A DNA stretch of 7,337 nucleotides from Fidelibacterota bacterium (GCA_016936335.1 JAFGXZ010000180.1:1-7337); one strand, 5' to 3'. Positions 1-6,875 are shown, numbered from the stretch's first letter. Program-made: numbers and translations. Notes: generated by a model not told the origin, from the sequence alone.

Positions 1-13
1 AGTTTTATTCCCA

Positions 14-42
14 TTTGCATTTAATCTGATTTTTGCTAACAT
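14..42 (+). promoter_or_regulatory. Possible sigma70-like promoter for the DUF438 gene
   Basis: TTTGCA at 14-19 and TAACAT at 37-42 are separated by 17 bases, and each matches the sigma70 consensus at four of six positions. Transcription would start near 49, leaving a leader of about 20 bases that contains the ribosome binding site. The stretch is AT-rich, so such a match can arise by chance. The upstream gene is outside the window, so read-through from it cannot be excluded. Confidence 0.25.
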
Positions 43-54
43 TAATATATTATC

Positions 55-60
55 GGGAGA
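55..60 (+). promoter_or_regulatory. Ribosome binding site of the DUF438 gene
   Basis: GGGAGA ends seven bases before the ATG at 68 and is the only purine-rich Shine-Dalgarno-like element near it. It supports 68 as the start codon. Confidence 0.6.
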
Positions 61-67
61 AAGATAC

Positions 68-1303
68 ATGAGTGAAGTGATCGACAATAATTTTCTTCAA
101 AAACAGGAATCATTGAAACATATCATCAAGCAGTTGCATCAAGGTGTTCCGGTCGAAAAACTGAAAAAGGAATTCCATAAACTAATAAAAAACACCTCTG
201 CCGAAGAAATTGCTGATATGGAAAATTCACTGATAAATGAGGGCTTTCCTGTTGAAGAAGTTCAGCGACTTTGTGATGTTCATGCATCGGTATTTGAGGA
301 TTCGCTGAAAAAAATTGGCAAAGCCGGGAAAATCCCCGGTCATCCGGTTCATAGTTATATTCAGGAAAATAAAGAGCTGAAGAAAATTCTGAAAAATGTC
401 CATCTGTTATTAAAAAGGGTAAATCGAAAAGGTCCAAACGAAATGTTGATTCGGGGATTTGAACAGCAGTTTATCCGATTGAAAGAGATTGAAAAGCATT
501 TTCTACGGAAAGAAAATCAACTCTTTCCGGCACTGGAAAAACAGAATTTTGTGGGACCTACCAAAGTTATGTGGGGCAAACACGATGAAATTCGACAGAA
601 TATCAGGCAAATGGATGTGTATTTCATTGAAAATGAATGGGTGAAATTATTTAAAGAATTTAAAACAGCATCGTCGGCGTTAAAGAAGTTGATTTTTCTG
701 GAAGAAAAAATTCTCTACCCCACATCGCTTCGAAAATTGAGTAAAACTGAATGGGCTCAGATTAAAAGGGGTGAAACGGAAATCGGCTATGCCTGGATAA
801 CACCATCGAATCTTTGGGATGCGAACCTGGCTGCCGGTCAAACTGCCGTGCAACAAATCGAGGCGCTTGAGATTGACCAAGCGGAAATATCGGGACTTGG
901 AAAAATTAAATTAGATTCCGGCGAACTGACCCGTGACCAAATCAATTTGATGCTGAAAAATTTACCCTTTGATGTGACTTTTGTTGATGAGAACAACAAA
1001 GTCTGCTATTATTCCGATACTGCTGAACGTATATTTCCACGCAGCCCGGGAATTATTGGACGCGAAGTTCAGAATTGTCACCCACCGAAAAGTGTGCATG
1101 TGGTGAACAATATTATCAAAAGTTTCAAAGAAAAGACAAAAAATGTTGCGGAATTTTGGATTAAATCTGGAAAACTCTTTATTCACATCCGCTACTTTCC
1201 GGTTTATGATGAAAATGGTGATTACAGGGGCACAATCGAAGTTTCCCAGGAGATTTCAGATATTCAAAAATTGACAGGAGAACGACGATTACTGGATTGG
1301 TAA
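68..1303 (+). CDS. DUF438 domain protein with hemerythrin-like and PAS domains
   Basis: This 411-residue protein has the full architecture of the DUF438/hemerythrin/PAS family. The DUF438 helical domain is at about residues 14-80. A hemerythrin-like HHE four-helix bundle covers about 88-225, with HPVH at 92-95, the KHFLRKENQLFP helix at 143-154, H172 in VMWGKHDEIR, and the FLEEKILYP segment at 210-218. A C-terminal PAS domain covers about 288-400 and includes the conserved NCHPPKS motif (336-342), the AEFWI strand (361-365) and the closing ERRLLDW. No signal peptide or membrane segment is visible, so it is likely cytoplasmic. Hemerythrin-like domains can bind a di-iron site that responds to O2 or NO, and PAS domains sense ligands, redox state or heme. 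A sensor or stress role is therefore plausible, but no output domain (kinase, GGDEF or DNA-binding) is present. The family has no settled biochemical function. It may be co-transcribed with the small membrane protein gene that starts at its end. Confidence 0.92.
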   Translation: MSEVIDNNFLQKQESLKHIIKQLHQGVPVEKLKKEFHKLIKNTSAEEIADMENSLINEGFPVEEVQRLCDVHASVFEDSLKKIGKAGKIPGHPVHSYIQENKELKKILKNVHLLLKRVNRKGPNEMLIRGFEQQFIRLKEIEKHFLRKENQLFPALEKQNFVGPTKVMWGKHDEIRQNIRQMDVYFIENEWVKLFKEFKTASSALKKLIFLEEKILYPTSLRKLSKTEWAQIKRGETEIGYAWITPSNLWDANLAAGQTAVQQIEALEIDQAEISGLGKIKLDSGELTRDQINLMLKNLPFDVTFVDENNKVCYYSDTAERIFPRSPGIIGREVQNCHPPKSVHVVNNIIKSFKEKTKNVAEFWIKSGKLFIHIRYFPVYDENGDYRGTIEVSQEISDIQKLTGERRLLDW

Positions 1304-1311
1304 ATCAGATA

Positions 1312-1539
1312 ATGATAAGAAAACTTATGAAAATCCGGTTGATATTGTTTTTATGGGTAGCTGTTTGTGCATTCTTTACCGTCAATTATTACCACCTGGT
1401 AAATACAAATGATGTCAGAACAATATACAAACTGGCGGTGGTTTTCTGGGTGGTTCAAGGATTGATTGCTCTGGCTGCATTTGTGATGTCATTTCGCGGA
1501 AAATCGACAAATTCAGTTCGAGAAAATAGACCGGATTAG
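1312..1539 (+). CDS. Small two-helix membrane protein, unknown function
   Basis: From the ATG at 1312 this gene encodes 75 residues. It has two hydrophobic segments at about residues 9-27 (LILFLWVAVCAFFTV core) and 41-61 (LAVVFWVVQGLIALAAF core). They are joined by a short polar loop, and the tail is basic and polar. The N-terminus is positively charged (MIRKLMKIR), which suits an inner-membrane protein with both ends in the cytoplasm. The start is uncertain. A TTG at 1297 would overlap the preceding gene by seven bases, but the AGGAG at 1276-1280 lies 16 bases before it, too far for a normal site; the ATGs at 1312 and 1327 lack a clear Shine-Dalgarno sequence. The gene follows the DUF438 gene directly and so is probably translated from the same transcript. 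I do not recognise the family. The hydrophobic pattern and tight spacing argue that it is real, but a spurious frame cannot be fully excluded. Confidence 0.6.
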   Translation: MIRKLMKIRLILFLWVAVCAFFTVNYYHLVNTNDVRTIYKLAVVFWVVQGLIALAAFVMSFRGKSTNSVRENRPD

Positions 1540-1555
1540 TTATTCACCATCCGGT
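1530..1555. terminator. Hairpin spanning two abutting convergent stop codons, possible terminator
   Basis: ACCGGAT at 1530-1536 and ATCCGGT at 1549-1555 form a perfect 7-bp stem around a 12-base loop. The loop holds the TAG of the + strand gene (1537-1539) and the reverse-complement TAA of the - strand gene (1540-1542). Leaving the hairpin on the - strand, the transcript reads CTATTTTCTC, a modest T-rich tract, so terminator activity is more plausible for the protease gene. On the + strand the following bases are not T-rich. The stem is short for an intrinsic terminator. Confidence 0.4.
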
Positions 1556-2847
1556 AATTCCAATTCACATCTTCCATTCTGAAAATCCAGGATAAGTGTT
1601 CCGGATTTGGCGATATCACTGCCGATTATACCGTCAAAGAAAAGGAAATAGTATTCACCATCGCCATGAACATCAATGTTACCGAAATTTAAACAGTTTT
1701 GCCCTAAAACGAAAGCCTGTCGTGGCAACTTGATGTGTTTGATTGTCTGGCTTCCGCCGGCGCCACCGACGATTGATTTACTCTGGATGGCGTGAAGGGT
1801 GTCGACTTTCAGCAGACTCGGCTCACATAAACTGCTTTTATTCGCACCGGTATCGAAAAAGAAATGAAAAGGTGTTCCTAGCGTATCGGTCAGGCTGAGG
1901 AAGGGAACACCAACGAAGTGAAAATTTGGTTCAGGATTGAAATCCTTTTCAGGTTTCTTAATGGTCGTCAATCCGTTTTTAAAATCGATTTCCATGGATA
2001 AATTCATAATGGCATTCCAACCCAGTATCCCATCGATGCCGATCAACTTGAATATTTTAAAAAGACGGAATTCCAGGTTTTTCTCGTCAATGACGATGAT
2101 CGGGTGGTTTTCGATCGTAATATCACCGATCTGTAACTCTTCAATTACACCTGGCCAGGAATCAATTACTATCTCGGTCGATGTACCCATTTGAACCAAC
2201 TCGCCTCTGAACTCGCTGACCCGGCATTTCCGGGCGATGTCCGACGCCAGTACTGACATCTCCGCTCCTGTATCAATCCAGAATTTCTGTTTTTTACCAT
2301 TAACAGTAACTTCAATAATTGGAACACCGCTGATGCTCAATTTTGTCGGTAGCGCGACCGGTTTGTCGGGAAAAATAATACGCTCCTGCGGCATTGTATT
2401 AAAGGCCCGGGCAAAAGCGATGGTGTTTTCTTCATCCAACCCGGCAGGTAACTGGCTGTCCAATTCTATCAGTTTATCCCATTTATAGTCATAGGAAAGT
2501 AATGCCTGAAGAACAGTCGCGATGTTTTCCTTCATCAGACTATCGTCAGTGCTTAAAAAAAGCGTTGAAAACAATTCTGTGGCGTCATCAAAATTGCCAG
2601 TGATCATTAATTCCAGCCCGCATACAAAATTCAGTTGTTCATCAGTGACCTTATAACGATTGATATAATCAAAATCAAAATGTTGGATCGCGTTCCAGAA
2701 GTCATGATAATTATCAGGCACAGTAAACTGCATCGGGATATCCGTTTCCAGAGGGACGACATTCAAATCCTTGGTATTGATGTTGATTGAGCAATTGGTT
2801 ACTACAATTAGTATCCCAATCAAAATTGTTTCAAGTTTATATAGCAT
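1540..2847 (-). CDS. Secreted/lipoprotein-like protein with two retropepsin-type aspartyl protease domains
   Basis: This is a 435-residue protein. Its hydrophobic N-terminus (about residues 5-18) ends at C19 in the sequence VVTNC, which suggests a lipoprotein signal peptide; Asn before the Cys is not canonical, so lipidation is uncertain. Residues 45-130 are predicted helical and contain a TPR-like stretch (LELMITGNFDDATELF, 78-93). Two copies of a retropepsin-like domain follow. The first has FWIDTGAEMSVLA (189-201, catalytic D192) and ends with DGILGWNAI (272-280). The second has FFFDTGANKSSL (329-340, catalytic D332) and ends with DGIIGSDIA (405-413). Each copy has the DTGA active-site loop and the hydrophobic-hydrophobic-G motif of the family, so two catalytic aspartates are present in one chain. 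This could form an intramolecular pseudo-dimer, whereas classical retropepsins dimerise from separate chains. It probably acts in the periplasm or at the cell surface on unknown peptides. It is encoded divergently from the permease gene and converges on the small membrane protein gene with no gap. AAAGAG, seven bases upstream of the ATG, serves as a weak ribosome binding site. Confidence 0.85.
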   Translation of the reverse strand: MLYKLETILIGILIVVTNCSININTKDLNVVPLETDIPMQFTVPDNYHDFWNAIQHFDFDYINRYKVTDEQLNFVCGLELMITGNFDDATELFSTLFLSTDDSLMKENIATVLQALLSYDYKWDKLIELDSQLPAGLDEENTIAFARAFNTMPQERIIFPDKPVALPTKLSISGVPIIEVTVNGKKQKFWIDTGAEMSVLASDIARKCRVSEFRGELVQMGTSTEIVIDSWPGVIEELQIGDITIENHPIIVIDEKNLEFRLFKIFKLIGIDGILGWNAIMNLSMEIDFKNGLTTIKKPEKDFNPEPNFHFVGVPFLSLTDTLGTPFHFFFDTGANKSSLCEPSLLKVDTLHAIQSKSIVGGAGGSQTIKHIKLPRQAFVLGQNCLNFGNIDVHGDGEYYFLFFDGIIGSDIAKSGTLILDFQNGRCELELPDGE

Positions 2848-2854
2848 AATCTGA

Positions 2855-2860
2855 CTCTTT
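2855..2860 (-). promoter_or_regulatory. Weak ribosome binding site of the aspartyl protease gene
   Basis: On the - strand AAAGAG lies seven bases before the ATG at 2847-2845. It is a partial match to the Shine-Dalgarno sequence and supports this start, which also gives the protein its N-terminal signal segment. Confidence 0.4.
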
Positions 2861-2872
2861 TATTATTTGACC

Positions 2873-2878
2873 ATTATA
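2873..2878 (-). promoter_or_regulatory. Possible -10 element (TATAAT) for the aspartyl protease gene
   Basis: A perfect TATAAT on the - strand sits about 25 bases upstream of the protease start codon. Transcription would begin near 2866, just before the ribosome binding site. No good -35 hexamer is visible at 16-18 bases upstream (around 2895-2902), so the promoter would be weak, activator-dependent or read by a different sigma factor. Confidence 0.35.
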
Positions 2879-2949
2879 TCCATTACTTAAAATATAGCAG
2901 AAGATTTGATTAAGTGTAAAGGTATTTAGATGTCTGTTGAAATGCTGTC

Positions 2950-2991
2950 CTGATATTTTTAAGAAGGGACGAAGGAAATACTGATATTTTT
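2950..2991. repeat. Pair of 11-bp direct repeats CTGATATTTTT
   Basis: Exact copies of CTGATATTTTT occupy 2950-2960 and 2981-2991, 31 bases apart from start to start, which is close to three helical turns. They lie upstream of the TTGACA at 3020, where an activator or repressor of the permease promoter could bind. Their regulatory role is inferred from position only. Confidence 0.45.
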
Positions 2992-3019
2992 CGGTTGCAT
3001 TCGTGTGAATAAATTGGTG

Positions 3020-3025
3020 TTGACA
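3020..3025 (+). promoter_or_regulatory. Possible -35 element (TTGACA) for the permease gene
   Basis: A perfect TTGACA lies 56 bases upstream of the permease start codon. The bases at the expected -10 position (3041-3051) match TATAAT poorly, so this is only half of a sigma70 promoter and may need an activator or be coincidental. Confidence 0.3.
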
Positions 3026-3070
3026 ACAATCTCTTTATTTATTGGTCTTACTGAGAGTTTGAAATAAATG

Positions 3071-3075
3071 AGAGG
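3071..3075 (+). promoter_or_regulatory. Ribosome binding site of the permease gene
   Basis: AGAGG ends six bases before the ATG at 3082. It fixes the start of the permease at MFRNYLKITFRNL, the usual N-terminus of this family. Confidence 0.6.
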
Positions 3076-3081
3076 CAAGGC

Positions 3082-5505
3082 ATGTTCCGAAATTACCTGA
3101 AAATTACATTCCGTAATCTGGCGAAGCATAAAGGCTATACGTTTATCAATATCACAGGCTTGGCGGTAGGTATTTGCTGCTGTCTGTTGATTTTTCTGTA
3201 CGTCTTCGATGAACTTGGATTTGATCGATTCCATCAGCATTATGATGAAATTTATCGGGTTATTCTAAAGGCACGCTTTGCAAATGAAGACCTGGAGATT
3301 GCTACGTCACCCGCTCCGATGGCTTTCACTCTGACAAAGGAATTACCGGAAGTCATACAGGCAACACGTATTAATGAAACCCAGACATTTCAGATCAGCC
3401 GGGGTGACCAAAAATACAGTGAACCTGGAGTACTCTTTGTAGATTCCACCTTTTTTGATGTTTTGAGTTTTCCATTAGTGGCAGGTGACGCTAAAACGGC
3501 CTTAAAAGAACCACATACACTGGTATTGACCGAAAAAATGGCCGGGAAATATTTTGGTCAGGAGAATCCAATCGGTCAATTCCTGACAATGGAGGATGGA
3601 ACCCAGTATAAAATCACTGGTGTTGTAAAGAATAATCCTCATAACAGCCATATTAATTTTGACTTCTTATTATCGTTTGTGTCTGATGAAAACAGCCGAA
3701 GTGATATCTGGGTCAGTAACAGCTATCAAACGTATATTCGGTTAAAACCGGGAACCGATTTTCAGGAAACATCAAATAAATTCAATGAGCTGGTTCGAAA
3801 ATATGTTGGTCCCCAGATAGTTCTGGCGACAGGAATCTCCATGGAGGAATTTGAAAAAACCGGTAACAGTTATGGGTATTATCTGGAACCGATGAAAAAT
3901 ATCTATCTGCGTTCCCGTGTGGGTAATGATCTCGGTCCGGTTGGCAATATACAGTACGTTTATATATTTTCAGTCATTGCCGCTTTTATTTTAATTATTG
4001 CCTGTATCAATTTTATGAATTTGTCCACGGCGAAATCTGCTAATCGAGCCAGAGAAGTTGGAATTCGGAAAACCATGGGCTCAAATCGCAGTCAACTGAT
4101 GTACCAATTTCTTTTCGAATCCATCATTATGGTTGTTATTTCGATTCTGTTTGCAATGGTTCTGGTTAAATTTGTCTTGCAATATTTTAACCAACTGGCC
4201 GGCAAGGAACTAACCGTCAGGTTTTTCTCAATGGAAAATTGGTTTGTTTTTCCCATGCTCCTGTTATTATCAGCTGTTGTTGGACTCTTTGCCGGTTCAT
4301 ACCCGGCATTTTACCTGTCGGCATTTCAACCAGTCAAGGTTTTAAAAGGAGAAATTGTCCGGGCGAGTGCCAGTGGAAAATTGCGTAGTGGTCTTGTGGT
4401 GCTCCAATTTGCGATATCCATTGCGCTTATTATTGGAACGCTGGTTGTCAGGCAGCAGTTGAATTATTTCCAGAATAAAAACCTGGGATTTACCAGAGAT
4501 CAAATATTGGTTATTCCCCGTTCCGATGTCATAGAAAAGAATTTCATTGCTTTAAAACAGGAATTGAAACAGAATCCGGAAATCATGAACGCAACATTTT
4601 CGACGGCAATTCCCGGTCACCCACATAATATCAGCGGTCATTCACTGGAAGGCAATCCACCGGAAATGGCCAGCACCCTGATAGTGATATATACCGATCA
4701 GGATTTTATCGATACATATCAAATCCAACTCAGTGACGGACGATTATTTTATACGGATAGAACCACGGATACCGGTAGCTGTTTGATCAATGCCCACGCT
4801 GCGAAAGTATTGAATTACGAAGTTGGCAGCGGAAAGCGATTATTTCAAATTGGTAATACCGAAGACAATAGTAGCTTTTCGGAAATTATCGGGGTTGTTA
4901 AAGATTTTCACCTGTTACCGCTACAAGAACCGATGCGGGGAGTCGTTATCTATAATCGTCCGGCGGCACATCAATATCTGACGGTACGTTTAACAACCGA
5001 CAATGTCCATAAAACTGTTGGGTTTGTTGAAGATACCTGGAAGAAATTTGCTCCGGGCAAGGGCTTTGAATATTACTTTCTCGATGAGCATTTTAATGAA
5101 TTTTATAAAGCCGAAATGCGCACGGGACAGGTATTTTCAATCTTTGCCGGATTGGCGATCATGATCGCCTGTCTAGGACTTTTTGGATTGGCCAGTTTTA
5201 TGGCTGAGCGTAAAATCAAGGAAATTGGTATCCGTAAAGTATTGGGTGCGTCCATAACGGGAATAACCTTTGTTCTCATCCGGGAATTTACCAGATGGGT
5301 GATTATTGCCAATGTAATTGCCTGGCCGGCAGCCTATTTTCTGATGAAAAATTGGTTACAGGATTATGCCTATCGCATTTCAATGGGGTGGTGGGTTTTT
5401 CTGCTGTCATCGATGATAGCATTGATCATTGCTGTGCTTACGGTCAGTTTTCATGCTGTGAAAGCCGCCATTTCTGATCCGGCGAAATCTCTGCGTTATG
5501 AATAA
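3082..5505 (+). CDS. ABC transporter permease, MacB/FtsX type with duplicated core (8 TM)
   Basis: This 807-residue membrane protein has two tandem copies of the MacB periplasmic core plus FtsX domain. TM1 (about 21-42) is followed by a large extracytoplasmic domain (43-290), then TM2-TM4 (about 292-314, 345-367, 390-411). TM5 (about 436-457) is followed by a second extracytoplasmic domain (458-683), and TM6-TM8 lie at about 684-706, 735-757 and 771-793. The cytoplasmic coupling motif after TM2 (NRAREVGIRKTMGSNRSQL, 321-339) recurs after TM6 (ERKIKEIGIRKVLGASITG, 709-727), as expected for the segments that touch the ATPase. The N-terminus (FRNYLKITFRNLAKHKGYTFINITGLAVG) and the final DPAKSLRYE are typical of the large paralogous permease family of Bacteroidota and related phyla. 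Such mechanotransmission-type ABC proteins work with a MacB/LolD-like ATPase and act in lipoprotein or peptide handling or antimicrobial export; the substrate cannot be told from sequence. No ATPase is encoded in the window. The gene is divergent from the protease gene and upstream of the M20 gene on the same strand. Confidence 0.95.
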   Translation: MFRNYLKITFRNLAKHKGYTFINITGLAVGICCCLLIFLYVFDELGFDRFHQHYDEIYRVILKARFANEDLEIATSPAPMAFTLTKELPEVIQATRINETQTFQISRGDQKYSEPGVLFVDSTFFDVLSFPLVAGDAKTALKEPHTLVLTEKMAGKYFGQENPIGQFLTMEDGTQYKITGVVKNNPHNSHINFDFLLSFVSDENSRSDIWVSNSYQTYIRLKPGTDFQETSNKFNELVRKYVGPQIVLATGISMEEFEKTGNSYGYYLEPMKNIYLRSRVGNDLGPVGNIQYVYIFSVIAAFILIIACINFMNLSTAKSANRAREVGIRKTMGSNRSQLMYQFLFESIIMVVISILFAMVLVKFVLQYFNQLAGKELTVRFFSMENWFVFPMLLLLSAVVGLFAGSYPAFYLSAFQPVKVLKGEIVRASASGKLRSGLVVLQFAISIALIIGTLVVRQQLNYFQNKNLGFTRDQILVIPRSDVIEKNFIALKQELKQNPEIMNATFSTAIPGHPHNISGHSLEGNPPEMASTLIVIYTDQDFIDTYQIQLSDGRLFYTDRTTDTGSCLINAHAAKVLNYEVGSGKRLFQIGNTEDNSSFSEIIGVVKDFHLLPLQEPMRGVVIYNRPAAHQYLTVRLTTDNVHKTVGFVEDTWKKFAPGKGFEYYFLDEHFNEFYKAEMRTGQVFSIFAGLAIMIACLGLFGLASFMAERKIKEIGIRKVLGASITGITFVLIREFTRWVIIANVIAWPAAYFLMKNWLQDYAYRISMGWWVFLLSSMIALIIAVLTVSFHAVKAAISDPAKSLRYE

Positions 5506-5636
5506 AAGTGCCAGGTAGAAACGATATAGTCATTATCTCTGGGCAAAAAATAACAAACCCTATTGAATTCGGTGTCTGTATCTATTAACTTCACCGGCAG
5601 AATGAATGCAATAACCACAATATCAGAGGAGTCAAC
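5506..5636 (+). promoter_or_regulatory. Intergenic region before the M20 gene, with a possible weak promoter
   Basis: These 131 bases separate the permease and M20 genes. TTGAAT at 5563-5568 and TAACTT at 5586-5591 are 17 bases apart; the first is a fair -35 but the second matches TATAAT at only three positions. No clear intrinsic terminator for the permease is visible: GCCAGG near 5510 and CTGGGC near 5540 pair only partly and are followed by A residues, not T. Read-through from the permease gene into the M20 gene is therefore possible. Confidence 0.25.
5627..5631 (+). promoter_or_regulatory. Strong ribosome binding site of the M20 gene
   Basis: AGGAG, within AGAGGAG, ends five bases before the ATG at 5637. 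It is the best Shine-Dalgarno sequence in the window and fixes this start. Confidence 0.75.
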
Positions 5637-6875
5637 ATGGATCTGAAAGCCGCTCTTAAGCAATATTTTAAAGATCACGGGGATGACATTCGTCAGCGTG
5701 TGATCGATTTGACTGTCGAAATGTGTAAGCATAAAACCGTCAATGTGGTTTCGGAAAAACTACCCGAACATCCTTACCTGAAAATTCGGGGTGAAGAGTG
5801 GCGGGTGGCCGAGATCGTCAAGCGGGAACTGGATAAAATGGGTATTCCGTACGAGGAATTTGCCCGGATGGAAGGTCGTCCCAACGTGATTGGTAAAATC
5901 GGCAAAGATGCCAATGGTAAACGCCTGCTCATGCCGGCCCACATGGATATTGTACCTGCCGGCGAAGGCTGGGATACTGATCCATATGATGTTATAGAGA
6001 AGGACGGTATGCTGGTCGGTCGCGGTACGTTGGATAACAAAGGCCCGCTGGCATCTATTATGGCTGCCGTTGAAGTATTGAAAAAAACAGGAATCGATAA
6101 AGAATTGAATGGGCAACTCATGATCGCTGCTCTTGCGGACGAAGAGGCCGAAGATCCCGATGGTATTGATTACGGGATTGGTTTTCTGATGGAAGAGAAA
6201 CATATTGCACCGACCTATTCGATCATTCCTGATATCGGCGAAAACATGAAAGCCATCGATATTGCTGAAAAAGGTCGCACGGTTTTCAAAATTACAGCGA
6301 TTGGTAAACAAGCCCACGGTTCTACACCGGAACGCGGCATTAATGCCGTCTATATGATGGCCAAGATGGTCAATGAGATCGAGAAACTGAAATTCGATTA
6401 TGAGGTTCATCCGGTACTTGGGCATCCGTCACTGAACCTGGGTGAAATCCACGGCGGTGCCGCCCCGAATATTGTGCCCGGAACCTGTATGATCTACATT
6501 GATATTCGTTCGGTACCCGGCATGATTAAAGCTGGCGTTATCGCTCAATTACAGGGTTGTGCCGACAAGGTTAAAGACGGCAAGTTCGAGATCAAGGTCA
6601 TGTCCTGGAATGAACCCCATGCCATTAGCCCGAAAAACGAATTGGTGGATTCGATTCAGGCGAATGCCAAAGAAATTCTTGGCTTTATTCCCGAGCCTAT
6701 CGGACAGGGCGGCGGAACCTATGCCAAAACCCTGAACCTGAAAGGTGTGATGGCGGTTGGTTGGGGGCCCGGTGATGATAACGCTTTTCATGTCGCCAAT
6801 GAATATGTGGAGATTCAGCAGTTGGTGGATTTTGCGCTGCTGACCTGTCTCTGTGCCGTTGATCTGTTGAAATAA
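5637..6875 (+). CDS. M20 family metallo-hydrolase (ArgE/DapE/PepV-like dipeptidase or deacylase)
   Basis: This 412-residue protein is a complete M20 zinc hydrolase of the usual length. Expected catalytic residues are all present: H102 and D104 in AHMDIVP, bridging D133 in GRGTLDNKGP, the general base E169 and metal ligand E170 in ADEEAEDPDG, D199 in IIPDIGE, and the C-terminal metal ligand H385 in DDNAFHVANEY. H227 in QAHGSTPERG marks the inserted dimerisation (lid) domain, at about 210-320. The GGGTYAKTLN segment (358-367) resembles PepV-like dipeptidases, while the general layout fits ArgE/DapE deacylases. A cytoplasmic dipeptidase or N-acyl amino acid deacylase is the safest reading; the exact substrate is not decidable here. 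No signal peptide is visible. The gene is more GC-rich than the permease gene before it, has the strongest ribosome binding site, and ends before a hairpin terminator. It may form its own transcription unit. Confidence 0.92.
   Translation: MDLKAALKQYFKDHGDDIRQRVIDLTVEMCKHKTVNVVSEKLPEHPYLKIRGEEWRVAEIVKRELDKMGIPYEEFARMEGRPNVIGKIGKDANGKRLLMPAHMDIVPAGEGWDTDPYDVIEKDGMLVGRGTLDNKGPLASIMAAVEVLKKTGIDKELNGQLMIAALADEEAEDPDGIDYGIGFLMEEKHIAPTYSIIPDIGENMKAIDIAEKGRTVFKITAIGKQAHGSTPERGINAVYMMAKMVNEIEKLKFDYEVHPVLGHPSLNLGEIHGGAAPNIVPGTCMIYIDIRSVPGMIKAGVIAQLQGCADKVKDGKFEIKVMSWNEPHAISPKNELVDSIQANAKEILGFIPEPIGQGGGTYAKTLNLKGVMAVGWGPGDDNAFHVANEYVEIQQLVDFALLTCLCAVDLLK

Larger units (their letters stand above)
2848..3081. 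other. Divergent intergenic region between protease and permease genes
   Basis: These 234 AT-rich bases separate two divergently transcribed genes and must hold both promoters. Visible elements are a - strand TATAAT (2873-2878), an inverted repeat ACTTAA (2885-2890) / TTAAGT (2910-2915), two copies of CTGATATTTTT (2950-2960 and 2981-2991), a + strand TTGACA (3020-3025) and an AGAGG ribosome binding site (3071-3075). I see no credible coding sequence here; the reverse frame that enters it from the permease start lacks supporting features. Confidence 0.6.

Noticed and set aside
68..1303. Suspected loss of a hemerythrin metal-ligand histidine at the FLEEKILYP segment (residues 210-218)
   Set aside because: From memory, DUF438-family proteins commonly have MIFKEE-type sequence at this place rather than His, so the segment looks normal for the family. 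An alignment would settle it.
2885..2915. Inverted repeat ACTTAA / TTAAGT with a 19-base gap
   Set aside because: The arms are only 6 bp, AT-rich, and do not extend inward or outward. It is noted in the intergenic entry but is too weak for a separate claim.
2906..2919. FNR/CRP-like site TTGAT-N4-TGTAA
   Set aside because: Only the left half matches the TTGAT-N4-ATCAA consensus; the right half is poor. In AT-rich DNA this is expected by chance.
2931..3190. TGTCTGTTGA repeated at 2931-2940 and 3181-3190
   Set aside because: The second copy lies inside the codons of the first membrane helix of the permease. A 10-mer match over this distance is likely coincidental.
2959..3240. A 93-codon open frame on the - strand covering the permease start and upstream region
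   Set aside because: It overlaps the conserved N-terminus of the permease antisense and shows no family features. It would also consume the divergent promoter region.
5523..5537. Imperfect palindrome GATATAGTCATTATC upstream of the M20 gene
   Set aside because: Only the outer four pairs and one inner pair match. There is no second copy or position that suggests an operator.
5760..6425. A 221-codon open frame on the - strand within the M20 gene
   Set aside because: It lies fully antisense to a gene with intact catalytic motifs. Its translation is low-complexity in character (many His, Phe, Arg, Asn) with no recognisable domain and it has no plausible ribosome binding site.
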